NCBI GenBank assembly: GCA_963591995.1
Contig: CAVAUJ010000003.1
Location: 7,475 to 71,474 of the forward strand
Reading direction: 5' to 3'
Length of the DNA: 64,000 nucleotides
Origin: CAG-791 sp963591995
GTDB lineage: Bacteria > Bacillota > Clostridia > Lachnospirales > Lachnospiraceae
The notes below the pieces were generated by a model, which was given only the letters and a program-made list of their open reading frames with translations, did no database searches and was not told the origin of the DNA. The first letter of the stretch is position 1. Every line of letters begins with the position of its first letter. Shown piece after piece: positions 15,534 through 23,913 of the stretch. Made by a program: the position numbers and the translations under genes.

Positions 15534-17906
15534 TTAGAATTCCTCATGTGCATTCCGGGCCATGATGGAATCCTGCATTTCCCTGGAAAGGTTCGTAAAC
15601 TGCGCACTGTAGCCCGCAACGCGAACGAGAAGGCTCCGATATTGATCGGGATTTTGCTGCGCGTCCCGGAGCACCTCGTTGGAGATGGTGTTGAACTGTA
15701 CGTGGAACCCGCCGAGGGCAAAATAGCTCTGGAGCATGGCGGCCAGGTTCGCGCGTCCCCGCTTTGTTGCAACGAGCTCATGACCAAGCCGAAGGTTCAG
15801 GAGCGTTCCGCCGCTGTGCATGTCGTGCTTGATCTTCGCAGCGCTTCGGAGTGCCGCAAGGCACGTGGAGGTATCCGTGCCGGTGACGGGAGATACGCCC
15901 TCGTTGATGGGATCCTTTGCGTGGCGCCCGTCCGGCGTTGCACCGAGAACACGGCCGGTGGGAAGGTAATTGGAAATTCCCATAAAGGCCGTGACAAAGG
16001 GTGCGCCGTAGATGTCACGGTATTGCACGACCTCCGCGCGGTAGAAATCGGCCAGATCCCGGGCAATGAGATCGACGTAATCGTCGTCGTTGCCGTACTT
16101 CGGGCAGGCGAGCGCCTTCTGACGGAGCTCTTCATAGCCGTTCCAGTCGGCGTTCAGCGCATCGATGAGCTCGGCGAGCGTCGCGACGTGGTCCTCGTAG
16201 ACGAGCTTTTTGATCACGGCGAGGGAGTTGGCGGTCACCGAAAGTCCCACGCCGGTGAACACCGGTCCGATGTTGTATTTGGCTCCGCCGTCGACCAGAT
16301 CGGCGCCGCTTTGCACGCAATGCTCGTTGCAGACCGACATGAAGGGGCGATGTCCGATTTCCCGATGAATCTCCTGGGCGGTTACGAGGCTGATGACGCC
16401 GTGCTTTACGAGGTTGCGGAACTGCCTTTTCCAGGCGTCCAGAATTTCATCGAAGGAGGCAAACGTCTTCGGATCCTTTTCGGGGATGGATACCTGCTGG
16501 CCGCGAAGGCGGCTCTTTCCTTCGTTGAGCGCGAACTCCAGCGCCGCGGCAAAGCTGATCGTGCAGGCCGAGGTCCACTGGAACGTTTTGCGGGAGTGGG
16601 GAACGACGCAGCCGCAATTGTTCCAGTCTCTTGCATCAATGGGATCGTAGCCGAGATTCGAGAGCATCTGATAGCCGGTGCGGTCGCTGTGAATGGCGGG
16701 GAAGCCGCAGCCCGTTGCCACCAGCCCGGTCACAGCCTCCATGAATTCGGGCGGACAATCGGGGTGGATCCGGCAGCTGAGGGTCGGCTGGTGCGTCATG
16801 ATCTCCTTTGTGGCCTGAATGGCAAGATAGGAGATTTCGTTGGTGGCATCCGATCCATCCACCTTGGTGCCGCCGATGGTAAGATTCTCAAAATTGGTAT
16901 AGCCTGCGAAAAAGCCGGCGGTGTTCCGGGAAATCGTCCAGGCCCACTCGCTGTATTTAAGCCACAGAAGCTCGATCAGCTCGAGCGCCTCCTCTTTGGT
17001 GATCCGTCCCTCCCGCAGGTCCTTTTCATAGTAAGGGAACATATATTGATCAAAGCGCCCGGGATTCCATGCGAGCGGATTCTCGGCGAGAATGCCGCCG
17101 AGCTGGACAAACCAGACGAACTGAATGGCCTCGCGGAAGGTTTCCGGTGCCTTCTCCGGGATGACATCGCAGACGGCGGCAATCGAAAGGAGCTCGTCCT
17201 TCCTTGCGGAATCCTGCTCTGCGGCAGCCATCTCCCGGGCTTTCTCGGCATACCGGTGCGCAAGGCAGATCATGCCGTCGCAGATGAGGACGACGGAGCG
17301 ATAGAATTCCAGCTTTTTGCGATCGGCGGGAACGGCGCGGTTCAGGGTCTCCATATGCTCCAGAGCCTCCCGGCGAATGCCGCCGTATCCCTTCGGCAGG
17401 AGCTCATCGATATAGTCGGCTGAAATTTCACCGACGCCGTTTCGCCACTTGGAATCGGTGTCCAGAAAGCCGGTGTCCACACCGATGATCCGTGTGTCCT
17501 CGGGAATGCGGGAGAGAAACGCCTCCTCGACGGATTTGCCCTTCCAATAAGGGAAGATGTTCTCCTTGACGAATCGGATCTGCTCCGGCGTCACATCGTA
17601 AGGATCCTGCTCCCGTTCGGGAAAGGTGTCGATTTCATCCTGAATCCAGGTCCATCCGAATTCCGGGGTAAGGATCGCGCATTTGCGGTATTCACCGCTG
17701 GTGCCGACGATGAGCTCCCCCTCCCAGATGTTCACGGAAAGCTCACGGCAGGTGTCGTAAAAGGCCTGTGCGGTGCGCAGGATATGCGGCTGTCCCTCCG
17801 TTCGCTGAAAGGACTTGGTCCAGCTCCACGCCCGTTCGCAGGAAATATGGGGCTTCGTATTCACGTAATGCTCACGGATTTTCTCAACTCTCTTTGTTAC
17901 AGGCAT
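15534..17906 (-). CDS. Glycyl radical enzyme of unassigned substrate class
   Basis: At 790 residues this is a full-length pyruvate-formate-lyase-superfamily enzyme. The glycyl radical site is Gly765 in VRVAGYSAQF. The catalytic loop reads NNCGCVVPH, giving thiyl Cys433. Glycerol/diol dehydratases and choline lyase have Glu two residues after this Cys (GCVEP). Here it is Val435, with His437 close by, and it is not the double-Cys motif of pyruvate formate-lyase. No small third subunit as in 4-hydroxyphenylacetate decarboxylase is adjacent. A decarboxylase or another C-C or C-X lyase acting on an unknown acid is possible, but I cannot assign a substrate. GGAGGTG precedes the ATG. It is controlled from the region at 17986-18090. 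Confidence 0.93.
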   Translation of the reverse strand: MPVTKRVEKIREHYVNTKPHISCERAWSWTKSFQRTEGQPHILRTAQAFYDTCRELSVNIWEGELIVGTSGEYRKCAILTPEFGWTWIQDEIDTFPEREQDPYDVTPEQIRFVKENIFPYWKGKSVEEAFLSRIPEDTRIIGVDTGFLDTDSKWRNGVGEISADYIDELLPKGYGGIRREALEHMETLNRAVPADRKKLEFYRSVVLICDGMICLAHRYAEKAREMAAAEQDSARKDELLSIAAVCDVIPEKAPETFREAIQFVWFVQLGGILAENPLAWNPGRFDQYMFPYYEKDLREGRITKEEALELIELLWLKYSEWAWTISRNTAGFFAGYTNFENLTIGGTKVDGSDATNEISYLAIQATKEIMTHQPTLSCRIHPDCPPEFMEAVTGLVATGCGFPAIHSDRTGYQMLSNLGYDPIDARDWNNCGCVVPHSRKTFQWTSACTISFAAALEFALNEGKSRLRGQQVSIPEKDPKTFASFDEILDAWKRQFRNLVKHGVISLVTAQEIHREIGHRPFMSVCNEHCVQSGADLVDGGAKYNIGPVFTGVGLSVTANSLAVIKKLVYEDHVATLAELIDALNADWNGYEELRQKALACPKYGNDDDYVDLIARDLADFYRAEVVQYRDIYGAPFVTAFMGISNYLPTGRVLGATPDGRHAKDPINEGVSPVTGTDTSTCLAALRSAAKIKHDMHSGGTLLNLRLGHELVATKRGRANLAAMLQSYFALGGFHVQFNTISNEVLRDAQQNPDQYRSLLVRVAGYSAQFTNLSREMQDSIMARNAHEEF

Positions 17907-17985
17907 CTTCGTACACCTCCACTGCCGCCGCGCGGGCGGCCTCGATGATGATCGGCGCTTTCCGCCGGAACCTCTTCGGGATCAT

Positions 17986-18013
17986 GGTATACGAGAGCAA
18001 AGACATTTTCAAG
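17986..18013 (-). promoter_or_regulatory. Promoter of the glycyl radical enzyme operon
   Basis: On the minus strand TTGAAA (18013-18008) and TATACC (17991-17986) are 16 bases apart. Transcription would start near 17979, leaving a leader of about 73 bases. The -35 box lies inside the 32-bp dyad at 18004-18035, a layout typical of a repressor operator. Confidence 0.6.
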
Positions 18014-18035
18014 CGTTATAACGCACAAAAATGTA
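18004..18035. promoter_or_regulatory. 32-bp two-part dyad operator upstream of the GRE gene
   Basis: The inner core is the perfect 12-bp palindrome GCGTTATAACGC at 18014-18025. Outer arms ACATTTT (18004-18010) and AAAATGT (18029-18035) are complementary and sit exactly three bases outside the core on each side, sharing its centre. In total 26 of 32 bases are in dyad register. It overlaps the predicted -35 box, so it is most simply an operator for the neighbouring XRE-cupin protein. Confidence 0.65.
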
Positions 18036-18044
18036 TGAGTTGAG

Positions 18045-18090
18045 ACAAGGCATGAGCTAAGACAAGGCATGAACGGAGACAAGACGGAAA
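18045..18090. repeat. 17-nt iterons between the XRE regulator and GRE genes
   Basis: GACAAGGCATGA starts at 18045 and again at 18062, and the shorter GACAAG recurs at 18079, so the period is exactly 17 bases. The block lies directly upstream of the dyad and promoter of the GRE gene. It may bind the regulator cooperatively. Slippage repeats without function are also possible. Confidence 0.6.
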
Positions 18091-18118
18091 CAACCTGCCT
18101 GTTCCGCCGGATACCGGT

Positions 18119-18670
18119 TTATTTATATCGCAGGATATTATGAAAGATGACATCCCGGGCGTCAGGATTGGCGTAGCAATGGTCCGCATTGCCGTTGAAG
18201 GAGAAGGCCTGCCCCTCCCGGAGGAGGAAAACCGCATCGTTTACCGTCATCTCCAGGGTGCCGGAAAGGACGATGATGTATTCCTTCTCCACGTTCGGAT
18301 GCGGGATCGAGACGTGGCGGCTGCCGGGCTGCAGGACAATCTTGTAGTAGTCGAAGCCGGAGACGGGATCGAAGGGAAAAATATTATACAGATACATGCC
18401 GTCCTCGGCGGCCTGTATGGGCTCGATGGCATCGATGTCAACAATCCTGGAGGCGGCATCCGAGCTCGCGATCAGGTGGGAGAGGGATACCTTGAAGCCG
18501 GTGGAAATTTTCCAGAGTGTGAGGATGGTCGGAGCGGACTCTCCCCGCTCGATCTGCCCGAGCATGGCCTTTGACACGCCGGTGAGCCGGGAGGCAGTGT
18601 CAAGGCTCATATTCATTTCCTTTCGGATGCTTTTGATCTTGGCTCCGATGTCTTTTGATATCCCGTCCAT
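18119..18670 (-). CDS. XRE-family regulator with C-terminal cupin domain
   Basis: The 183-residue protein has an N-terminal helix-turn-helix (residues about 8-65, with LDTASRLTGVSKAMLGQIERGESAPTIL split over helices) and a C-terminal cupin (about 105-180, with QPGSRHVSIPHPNVEKEYIIVLSGTLEM). Such proteins sense small molecules through the cupin and bind promoter dyads. It sits 212 bases upstream of the GRE gene in the same direction, with operator-like DNA between, so it probably controls that operon. A GGAGGG lies before the ATG at 18670. The much longer open frame upstream on this strand is antisense to the caspase-like gene and was not used. Confidence 0.9.
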   Translation of the reverse strand: MDGISKDIGAKIKSIRKEMNMSLDTASRLTGVSKAMLGQIERGESAPTILTLWKISTGFKVSLSHLIASSDAASRIVDIDAIEPIQAAEDGMYLYNIFPFDPVSGFDYYKIVLQPGSRHVSIPHPNVEKEYIIVLSGTLEMTVNDAVFLLREGQAFSFNGNADHCYANPDARDVIFHNILRYK

Positions 18671-18747
18671 GGTATCCCTCCGGATTGCGCAGAGCTGCAG
18701 ATAATGTCGCCGGTCCTTCGTGCAGTGCGGCACGCAGACACCTCCAG

Positions 18748-18777
18748 AGTATAAATTTTTGGTACAATCGGCGTCAA
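18748..18777 (-). promoter_or_regulatory. Promoter of the XRE-cupin regulator gene
   Basis: On the minus strand TTGACG (18777-18772) and TATACT (18753-18748) are 18 bases apart. Transcription would begin near 18741, giving a leader of about 70 bases before the start codon at 18670. Confidence 0.6.
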
Positions 18778-18847
18778 TGGTACGGGGAAATTGTGTATAC
18801 TCTTTTAAGTTATGGGATTCAACGCGGGAAGAGGGAGGAGACATCCT

Positions 18848-21800
18848 ATGCGTGACAGGAATAAGAAGGGACCGGCAAAGCGTGCTGCGGCGTGGCTGCT
18901 GAGCGTGGGAGTGGCATTTACGGCGGTTCCGGTTCTGCCCGCCGGCAGCATTGCCGTGAGAGCGGAGGAGTCCGGAGAAAGCGGACGGGCCGTGGTGGTG
19001 TATCTGGATTCGCCGTCTCTGAGCGGGGCACCGGCGAAGGATGCGGATGCGCTGCGGACGATACTGGGCAGCACCAATGAGTTCGAGGAAAGCGGCGTTG
19101 AAATCTATAAGCTGCCGGAGGACAGCGATGACGATTACAAAAGCGCGCTTTGGGAGAAGATGGATGCGATCGCAGAGGAAACGGACGAGAACTCCTATAC
19201 GGTCTTTTCCTACGTGGGGCACGGGAGCCAGGAAAAGGACGGGACGAGCTATCTGGCCGGCGGCGGCGCGAACAACATCACGGCGGCGGAGCTGCGCACA
19301 CATCTTGACAAGCTGCAGGGAAAGGTGCTGGTGCTCCTTTCCTGCTGCTATGCCGGAGGAATGATCCTGCCGGCCTCCGAGGGTGCGGACGCGGAAGGCA
19401 CGGCTGCGGTTTCCGCGGAGGAATTTGGAGAGGAGTTCCTGGAGGCGTTTGAAAATGCGGAGGTGCCCGCTGCGGCGGAGAACGCGCAGCCGCAATATTA
19501 TTTCATCACGACCGGCAATCAGCTGGAGACCGGCTACTCCCACAGCGTCATCGGTACCGAGACCATCGCCGCCTTCGGCCACGCAATGGGATATGACCGG
19601 AACAACGACAATTATCATGTTTTCGCGGCGGATACGACAACGCTTCCGGGGACGGAGAGTCGGTCGGGCTATGCGGGCGACGGCAGAATCACCATGCAGG
19701 AGCTGGCGGATTATTATAAGAAGACCAACATGATCACATCCTCGCCGACCGTCTATCCCGAGGACAGCACGGAGGTGCTGTTCACCTATACGGAGGAGGC
19801 CGGCACGCCGGCCACCCTCTCCTGCAGCATTCCGCAGGAGAATATGAGCGTGGATGAGAAAGGTGTGATCAAATTCACCGCAACGGTGCAGAATCTGACC
19901 GATCATGACATAGAGGTGGGGACAGGGGTTTACGATCTGGGAAGTCGTACCTTTGCGCTCACAACGGCCAGTCGCGGCAAATATCCGAACGGAGAGTCGC
20001 TGGACGGCTATATTGAGGCGGATGGGACGTACACTGTGGAAGCCGGAAGCACGGATACGGTGAATTATGAGTTTATCTGGGACGAGTTCCGTGACGGCGC
20101 CTCCAACGAAAAGGAGAATCCCTTCGCTCTGAAGATCTGGGACTGCACCGATACGGGGGAGCAGATCGGCACCTACCGGCTTCTGAGCTTTTACACAAGG
20201 CCGGAGGAGGCATCGCCGGATGCGATCGATCCCGATGCGCTGTGCCTGCGCAAGCCTGCCCAGCTGACCGTGAACGAGGACAAGGAGGATGCGGAAGGGA
20301 CCGGTACGGAGGAAGACGAAGAGGATGCCGTCCCGGATGCCGTGACGAAGACCTCGAGCCGTCTGCCGGTGGAGATTGTATACGATACGCAGACGCAGAG
20401 TAAGAGCACCAACGCCGCGTGTACGCTCTCGCTCTATGCCTATGATCTCGGAACGCAGCTGCCGGACGGAATTCATGTGGAAAAGGACGAGGAAGGATAT
20501 TCCGATGTTCTGAAGAAGGCGGGAGGCGAGGAAATATCCCTTTCGGACGATGCAAGGACGACGGTTTTCGAAAATGTGCGTCCCACGCACGACAGGATCG
20601 GAGATGTGGACCTGCGGGGGAGCGTTCACACCTATGTCTGGGATACCTCGGAGCTTTCGCTGCAGCATTATTATGCAGTGCGGGCCGTTTGCCACGATGA
20701 TGCCACAGGAAAGGAGAAGAGCGTTTACGCACTGATTCTGCGAACAGAGGCGAAGGATGCAGAGGAGTATCAGATTCCATTTGTGGAAATCTCGGATGAT
20801 ACCTGGGACTGGTTCCGCTACCGGGACGGCTTCACGGTGGGCGAGAGCTGGAGCGACATCAAGGAGGAATATCGGACGGTCGTGGGGGTTGGAAAGGAAC
20901 TGCAGGAGGCCCTGAACCGGTCGTCCACCGGCCTGTATTCGTTCGATGTCATGGGCTGGGAGGTCCTGGACGAATCGGGCGAATGGCGGAGTGTGGAGGA
21001 CACGGAGATGTTCAAGGCCGGAGGAACCTATCGGTGCGTGATCGAGGTAACGGTAGGGGACGGCTGTAACGCGGTCTTTACAAAGGAGACCAAGGTCCGG
21101 ACAGATCGTCACGAGCTGGAACAGTTTGCGGTGATCAACAGCAGGAAGCTGGATCTTCAGGTTGTGCATAAGGTCCCGGATGCGAGCGCACTTGCGGGCA
21201 TGACATTGGAAATGTACCGCGCGGATGCGGTCGATGAGCGCATTGCAGCGGACAACGAGTCGCTTCATCCCGGCGATAAGGTCATTCTGGTGCCCGGGGA
21301 GGACTGCCGCTTCAACCTTTGGGAGGGACTCGAGAAGACCGGGGAGTCCGTGAAAAAGGACGGCGTGTGGTACGATGTTTATAAGGTTTCGGATTTTCAG
21401 AAGGGAACGAATTCGGCGACGCTGGGCGTAAGAGTCTGGAAGAGTTCGGATGACAATTGCGGCTGCACGGAGGTGCTGTATCGATGGACGGCGCATCTGA
21501 ACGCGGAAGGCGGGGACGACGGAGGCAAGGTTTCTCCGGGCGGGGGCGACGGAGCCGCAGGAGGTGCCGATGCGAAGGATGAGAGTACTTCGGCGAGCGC
21601 GCAGGCGGCAGGAGCGGCAGAGACTGCCGGTGGGCAGGCGAATGTGACATCGCCGGCGGTGTCTGCGGAGAGCGGAGAAGAAGTGCAGAAGGCTGCGGCC
21701 GGTACCGATGCGGCGGGAGAAATGCGTGCGGCAGATCCTGCGTCAAGAGCCGCGGCGGCGACCGGTGACCGCGCAAGACCCGGGCTGTGGCTCCTTCTGG

Positions 21801-21862
21801 GGCTCTCCTCCGGCGTATGCGGGGTGATCGCAGCCGTTTGCCGGAAGAGAAAAAAGCAGTGA
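18848..21862 (+). CDS. Secreted, membrane-anchored caspase-like (clan CD) protease
   Basis: The 1,004-residue protein has a signal peptide (residues 1-40, ending AVRAEE) and a clan CD caspase/legumain-like domain at about 48-290. The catalytic His is in YVGHGSQ (His125) and the Cys in LLSCCYAGG (Cys167 most likely). A long beta-rich stalk of Ig-like segments follows (about 300-900), then an Ala/Gly/Glu-rich linker and a C-terminal transmembrane helix ending RKRKKQ. There is no LPxTG, so anchoring is by the membrane helix. It is divergent from the XRE regulator. GGGAGGAG precedes the ATG at 18848. The target is unknown, and processing of surface proteins or toxins is possible. Confidence 0.85.
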   Translation: MRDRNKKGPAKRAAAWLLSVGVAFTAVPVLPAGSIAVRAEESGESGRAVVVYLDSPSLSGAPAKDADALRTILGSTNEFEESGVEIYKLPEDSDDDYKSALWEKMDAIAEETDENSYTVFSYVGHGSQEKDGTSYLAGGGANNITAAELRTHLDKLQGKVLVLLSCCYAGGMILPASEGADAEGTAAVSAEEFGEEFLEAFENAEVPAAAENAQPQYYFITTGNQLETGYSHSVIGTETIAAFGHAMGYDRNNDNYHVFAADTTTLPGTESRSGYAGDGRITMQELADYYKKTNMITSSPTVYPEDSTEVLFTYTEEAGTPATLSCSIPQENMSVDEKGVIKFTATVQNLTDHDIEVGTGVYDLGSRTFALTTASRGKYPNGESLDGYIEADGTYTVEAGSTDTVNYEFIWDEFRDGASNEKENPFALKIWDCTDTGEQIGTYRLLSFYTRPEEASPDAIDPDALCLRKPAQLTVNEDKEDAEGTGTEEDEEDAVPDAVTKTSSRLPVEIVYDTQTQSKSTNAACTLSLYAYDLGTQLPDGIHVEKDEEGYSDVLKKAGGEEISLSDDARTTVFENVRPTHDRIGDVDLRGSVHTYVWDTSELSLQHYYAVRAVCHDDATGKEKSVYALILRTEAKDAEEYQIPFVEISDDTWDWFRYRDGFTVGESWSDIKEEYRTVVGVGKELQEALNRSSTGLYSFDVMGWEVLDESGEWRSVEDTEMFKAGGTYRCVIEVTVGDGCNAVFTKETKVRTDRHELEQFAVINSRKLDLQVVHKVPDASALAGMTLEMYRADAVDERIAADNESLHPGDKVILVPGEDCRFNLWEGLEKTGESVKKDGVWYDVYKVSDFQKGTNSATLGVRVWKSSDDNCGCTEVLYRWTAHLNAEGGDDGGKVSPGGGDGAAGGADAKDESTSASAQAAGAAETAGGQANVTSPAVSAESGEEVQKAAAGTDAAGEMRAADPASRAAAATGDRARPGLWLLLGLSSGVCGVIAAVCRKRKKQ

Positions 21863-21871
21863 GGACATCCT

Positions 21872-23116
21872 ATGCGGATCCTGATGGTGAATAAATTCCT
21901 CTATCCCAACGGGGGATCGGAGACATATCTTTTCAAGACGGGCGCACAGCTTGCGGCCATGGGGCACGAGGTGCAATATTTCGGCATGGAGCATGAGGGG
22001 CGCATCGTGGGCAATGCGGCGGAGATTTACACGGCTCCCATGGACTTCCATGGGGGCTCGAAGCCGGCAAAGCTCGCGTACCCGTTTCAGATCCTGTATT
22101 CGGCGGAGGCCAAAAGAGACATCCAGAGGGTGCTGGAGCGCTTTCCTGCGGATGTCGTACATCTCAACAACATCAATTTTCAGCTGACGCCGTCCATCAT
22201 CGACGGCGTGCGGGAGTTCGATCCGAACATCCGGATCGTATATACGGCGCACGATGCGCAATGGGTTTGTCCGAACCATCTGCTGCGCATTCCCTCCACG
22301 GGGGAGGTGTGCACCCGCTGCATTGACGGGGCCGTCGGTCATTGCGTACGGAATCGCTGCATTCACAATTCTGCCTTCCGTTCACTTCTGGGTGCGATGG
22401 AGGCCCGGCTGTATCGGAGGAGGAAAACCTATGAGCAGGTGGATCGGATTGTCTGCCCGTCGGACTTTCTGAACGGCATTCTGTCGCACAATCCGCAGCT
22501 GCGGGGGCGTACGGTGACGCTGCACAATTTTGTGGACAGGAGCCCGGAGCCGGAGGAAATGCGGCAAGCGGAAGGCAGCAGGACGATTCCCGGGCGGTAT
22601 GTCCTGTATTTTGGAAGATATACCATGGAAAAGGGAGTGGGGACCCTGCTGGAGGCGGCAGGAGCGCTGCCGCAGATCCGCTTTGTTTTCGCCGGGAAGG
22701 GGGAGCTGGCGGATCGGATCCGCGAGCTGCCGAATGCGCTGGAGATCGGCTTTCTCGAGGGAGCGGCCCTGCGGGAGGTGATCCGGGGCGCCGCCTTCGT
22801 GGTATTCCCGTCGGAGTGGTATGAGAACGGGCCCTTTGTGGTCATCGAATCCATCATGAACGGGACACCGATTCTGGCATCCAATCTTGGCGGAACGCCG
22901 GAGATGATCGCAGAGGGGGAAACCGGGGAGCTTTTTGCTGCGGGCGACCAAAAGGAGCTGCAGGAGAAAATTGCCCGTCTTTATCAGGATGAGAGCCGAC
23001 TGGAAGCCTATCGGCGCGGCTGCGCAGCCACGGCAAGGGGGGAAGGGCGTGTGCATTTTGATTCCCTGGAGGAGTATTGCAGCCGGCTGGTGCAGGAGGT
23101 CTATCAAAGAACATGA
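21872..23116 (+). CDS. Glycosyltransferase family 4 (GT-B fold)
   Basis: This 414-residue cytosolic enzyme starts RILMVNKFLYPNGGSETY, the usual donor-independent N-terminal Rossmann start of GT4 proteins. The C-terminal donor domain has YFGRYTMEKGVGTLLEA near residue 245 and the EX7E-type region with SEWYENGPFVVIESIMNGTPIL near 310. A Cys-rich loop (CTRCIDGAVGHCVRNRCIH) at about 148-168 is seen in a GT4 subgroup and may bind a metal. It probably transfers a sugar to a surface glycan. It starts nine bases after the caspase-like gene and overlaps the next gene by four bases. Confidence 0.9.
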   Translation: MRILMVNKFLYPNGGSETYLFKTGAQLAAMGHEVQYFGMEHEGRIVGNAAEIYTAPMDFHGGSKPAKLAYPFQILYSAEAKRDIQRVLERFPADVVHLNNINFQLTPSIIDGVREFDPNIRIVYTAHDAQWVCPNHLLRIPSTGEVCTRCIDGAVGHCVRNRCIHNSAFRSLLGAMEARLYRRRKTYEQVDRIVCPSDFLNGILSHNPQLRGRTVTLHNFVDRSPEPEEMRQAEGSRTIPGRYVLYFGRYTMEKGVGTLLEAAGALPQIRFVFAGKGELADRIRELPNALEIGFLEGAALREVIRGAAFVVFPSEWYENGPFVVIESIMNGTPILASNLGGTPEMIAEGETGELFAAGDQKELQEKIARLYQDESRLEAYRRGCAATARGEGRVHFDSLEEYCSRLVQEVYQRT

Positions 23117-23841
23117 GCCACAGCGAGGATTTTGGAAGAAAGCATAACGGTACGGCGGCTGCGGCCCTTGGCAGAGCCTTTCCGCAGACCATTCCGGTTC
23201 TGACGGGCTATGTTTTCCTGGGGATCACCTACGGAATCCTGATGGTGACCAGCGGGTTTCCCATCCTGTATCCCATATTGACGGCGTTCGTTGTCTACAC
23301 GGGTTCCATGGAATTCCTGCTGGTGTCCATTCTGATGTCCTCCTTTCAGCCGCTGGCCTGCTTTGTGACGGCGCTCATGGTCGGAGCGAGGCACCTGTTC
23401 TACGGAATTTCCATGCTGGACCGCTATAAGGGGACCGGCTGGAAGAAGCTGTATCTGATCTATGCGACAACGGATGAGACCTTTGCCGTGAATTATTCGG
23501 TGGCGGTTCCGGAGGGCATCGACCGGGGCTGGTTTTATTTCTGGGTTTCGCTTCTGGACCAGGCTTACTGGATCGCGGGAACGGCATTGGGGGCGGTCTT
23601 CGGCTCGCAGCTTACCTTCAATACAAGAGGACTGGATTTTGTCATGACGGCAATGTTCGTCACCATCTTCATGAATCAATGGCTGAAGGATACCTGGAAG
23701 GGACATGCAAGCGCCGGAATCGGCATTGCAGGGTCCCTTGTGTGGCTGTGGATTCTGGGTCCGGACGGCTTCATCGTGCCGGCCATGCTGACCATTCTCG
23801 CGGCGCTGGCGCTGCTGCGGCCGCTGTTGGGGAAGGATTGA
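23113..23841 (+). CDS. azlC: AzlC family branched-chain amino acid export protein
   Basis: The 242-residue membrane protein has about seven helices and AzlC hallmarks: FVVYTGSMEFL near residue 65, VGARHLFYGISMLDRYK near 95 and TTDETFAVN near 120. AzlC normally works with the small protein AzlD, encoded just downstream. No azlD-like frame is present in the 72 bases before the next gene. The ATGA overlap with the glycosyltransferase suggests translational coupling, though their roles are not obviously related. It lacks a partner in this window, so activity as an exporter is uncertain. Confidence 0.88.
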   Translation: MSHSEDFGRKHNGTAAAALGRAFPQTIPVLTGYVFLGITYGILMVTSGFPILYPILTAFVVYTGSMEFLLVSILMSSFQPLACFVTALMVGARHLFYGISMLDRYKGTGWKKLYLIYATTDETFAVNYSVAVPEGIDRGWFYFWVSLLDQAYWIAGTALGAVFGSQLTFNTRGLDFVMTAMFVTIFMNQWLKDTWKGHASAGIGIAGSLVWLWILGPDGFIVPAMLTILAALALLRPLLGKD

Positions 23842-23913
23842 TGGAATGTAGTACAATGAGGACATCGGGCCGAAGCAGCAGATCGGCCAAGGGAGCTGCA
23901 GAAGGGAGCGAAT

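Noticed and set aside
15480..17423. 647-codon plus-strand open frame across the glycyl radical enzyme gene
   Set aside because: It is the shadow of a GC-rich gene. The minus-strand product is a clear GRE with an intact radical motif.
15534..17906. 4-hydroxyphenylacetate decarboxylase or pyruvate formate-lyase assignment
   Set aside because: No small subunit gene is adjacent, the double-Cys motif of PFL is absent, and the Glu of the Cys loop is missing, so a specific name would be a guess.
18045..18090. Short CRISPR-like array
   Set aside because: The period is only 17 bases with no unique spacers and no cas genes, so this is an iteron block.
18671..21496. Long minus-strand open frame extending the XRE-cupin gene upstream by more than 900 codons
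   Set aside because: It is antisense to the caspase-like gene, its product is Arg/Leu/His-rich and non-homologous, and a ribosome site and promoter support the start at 18670.
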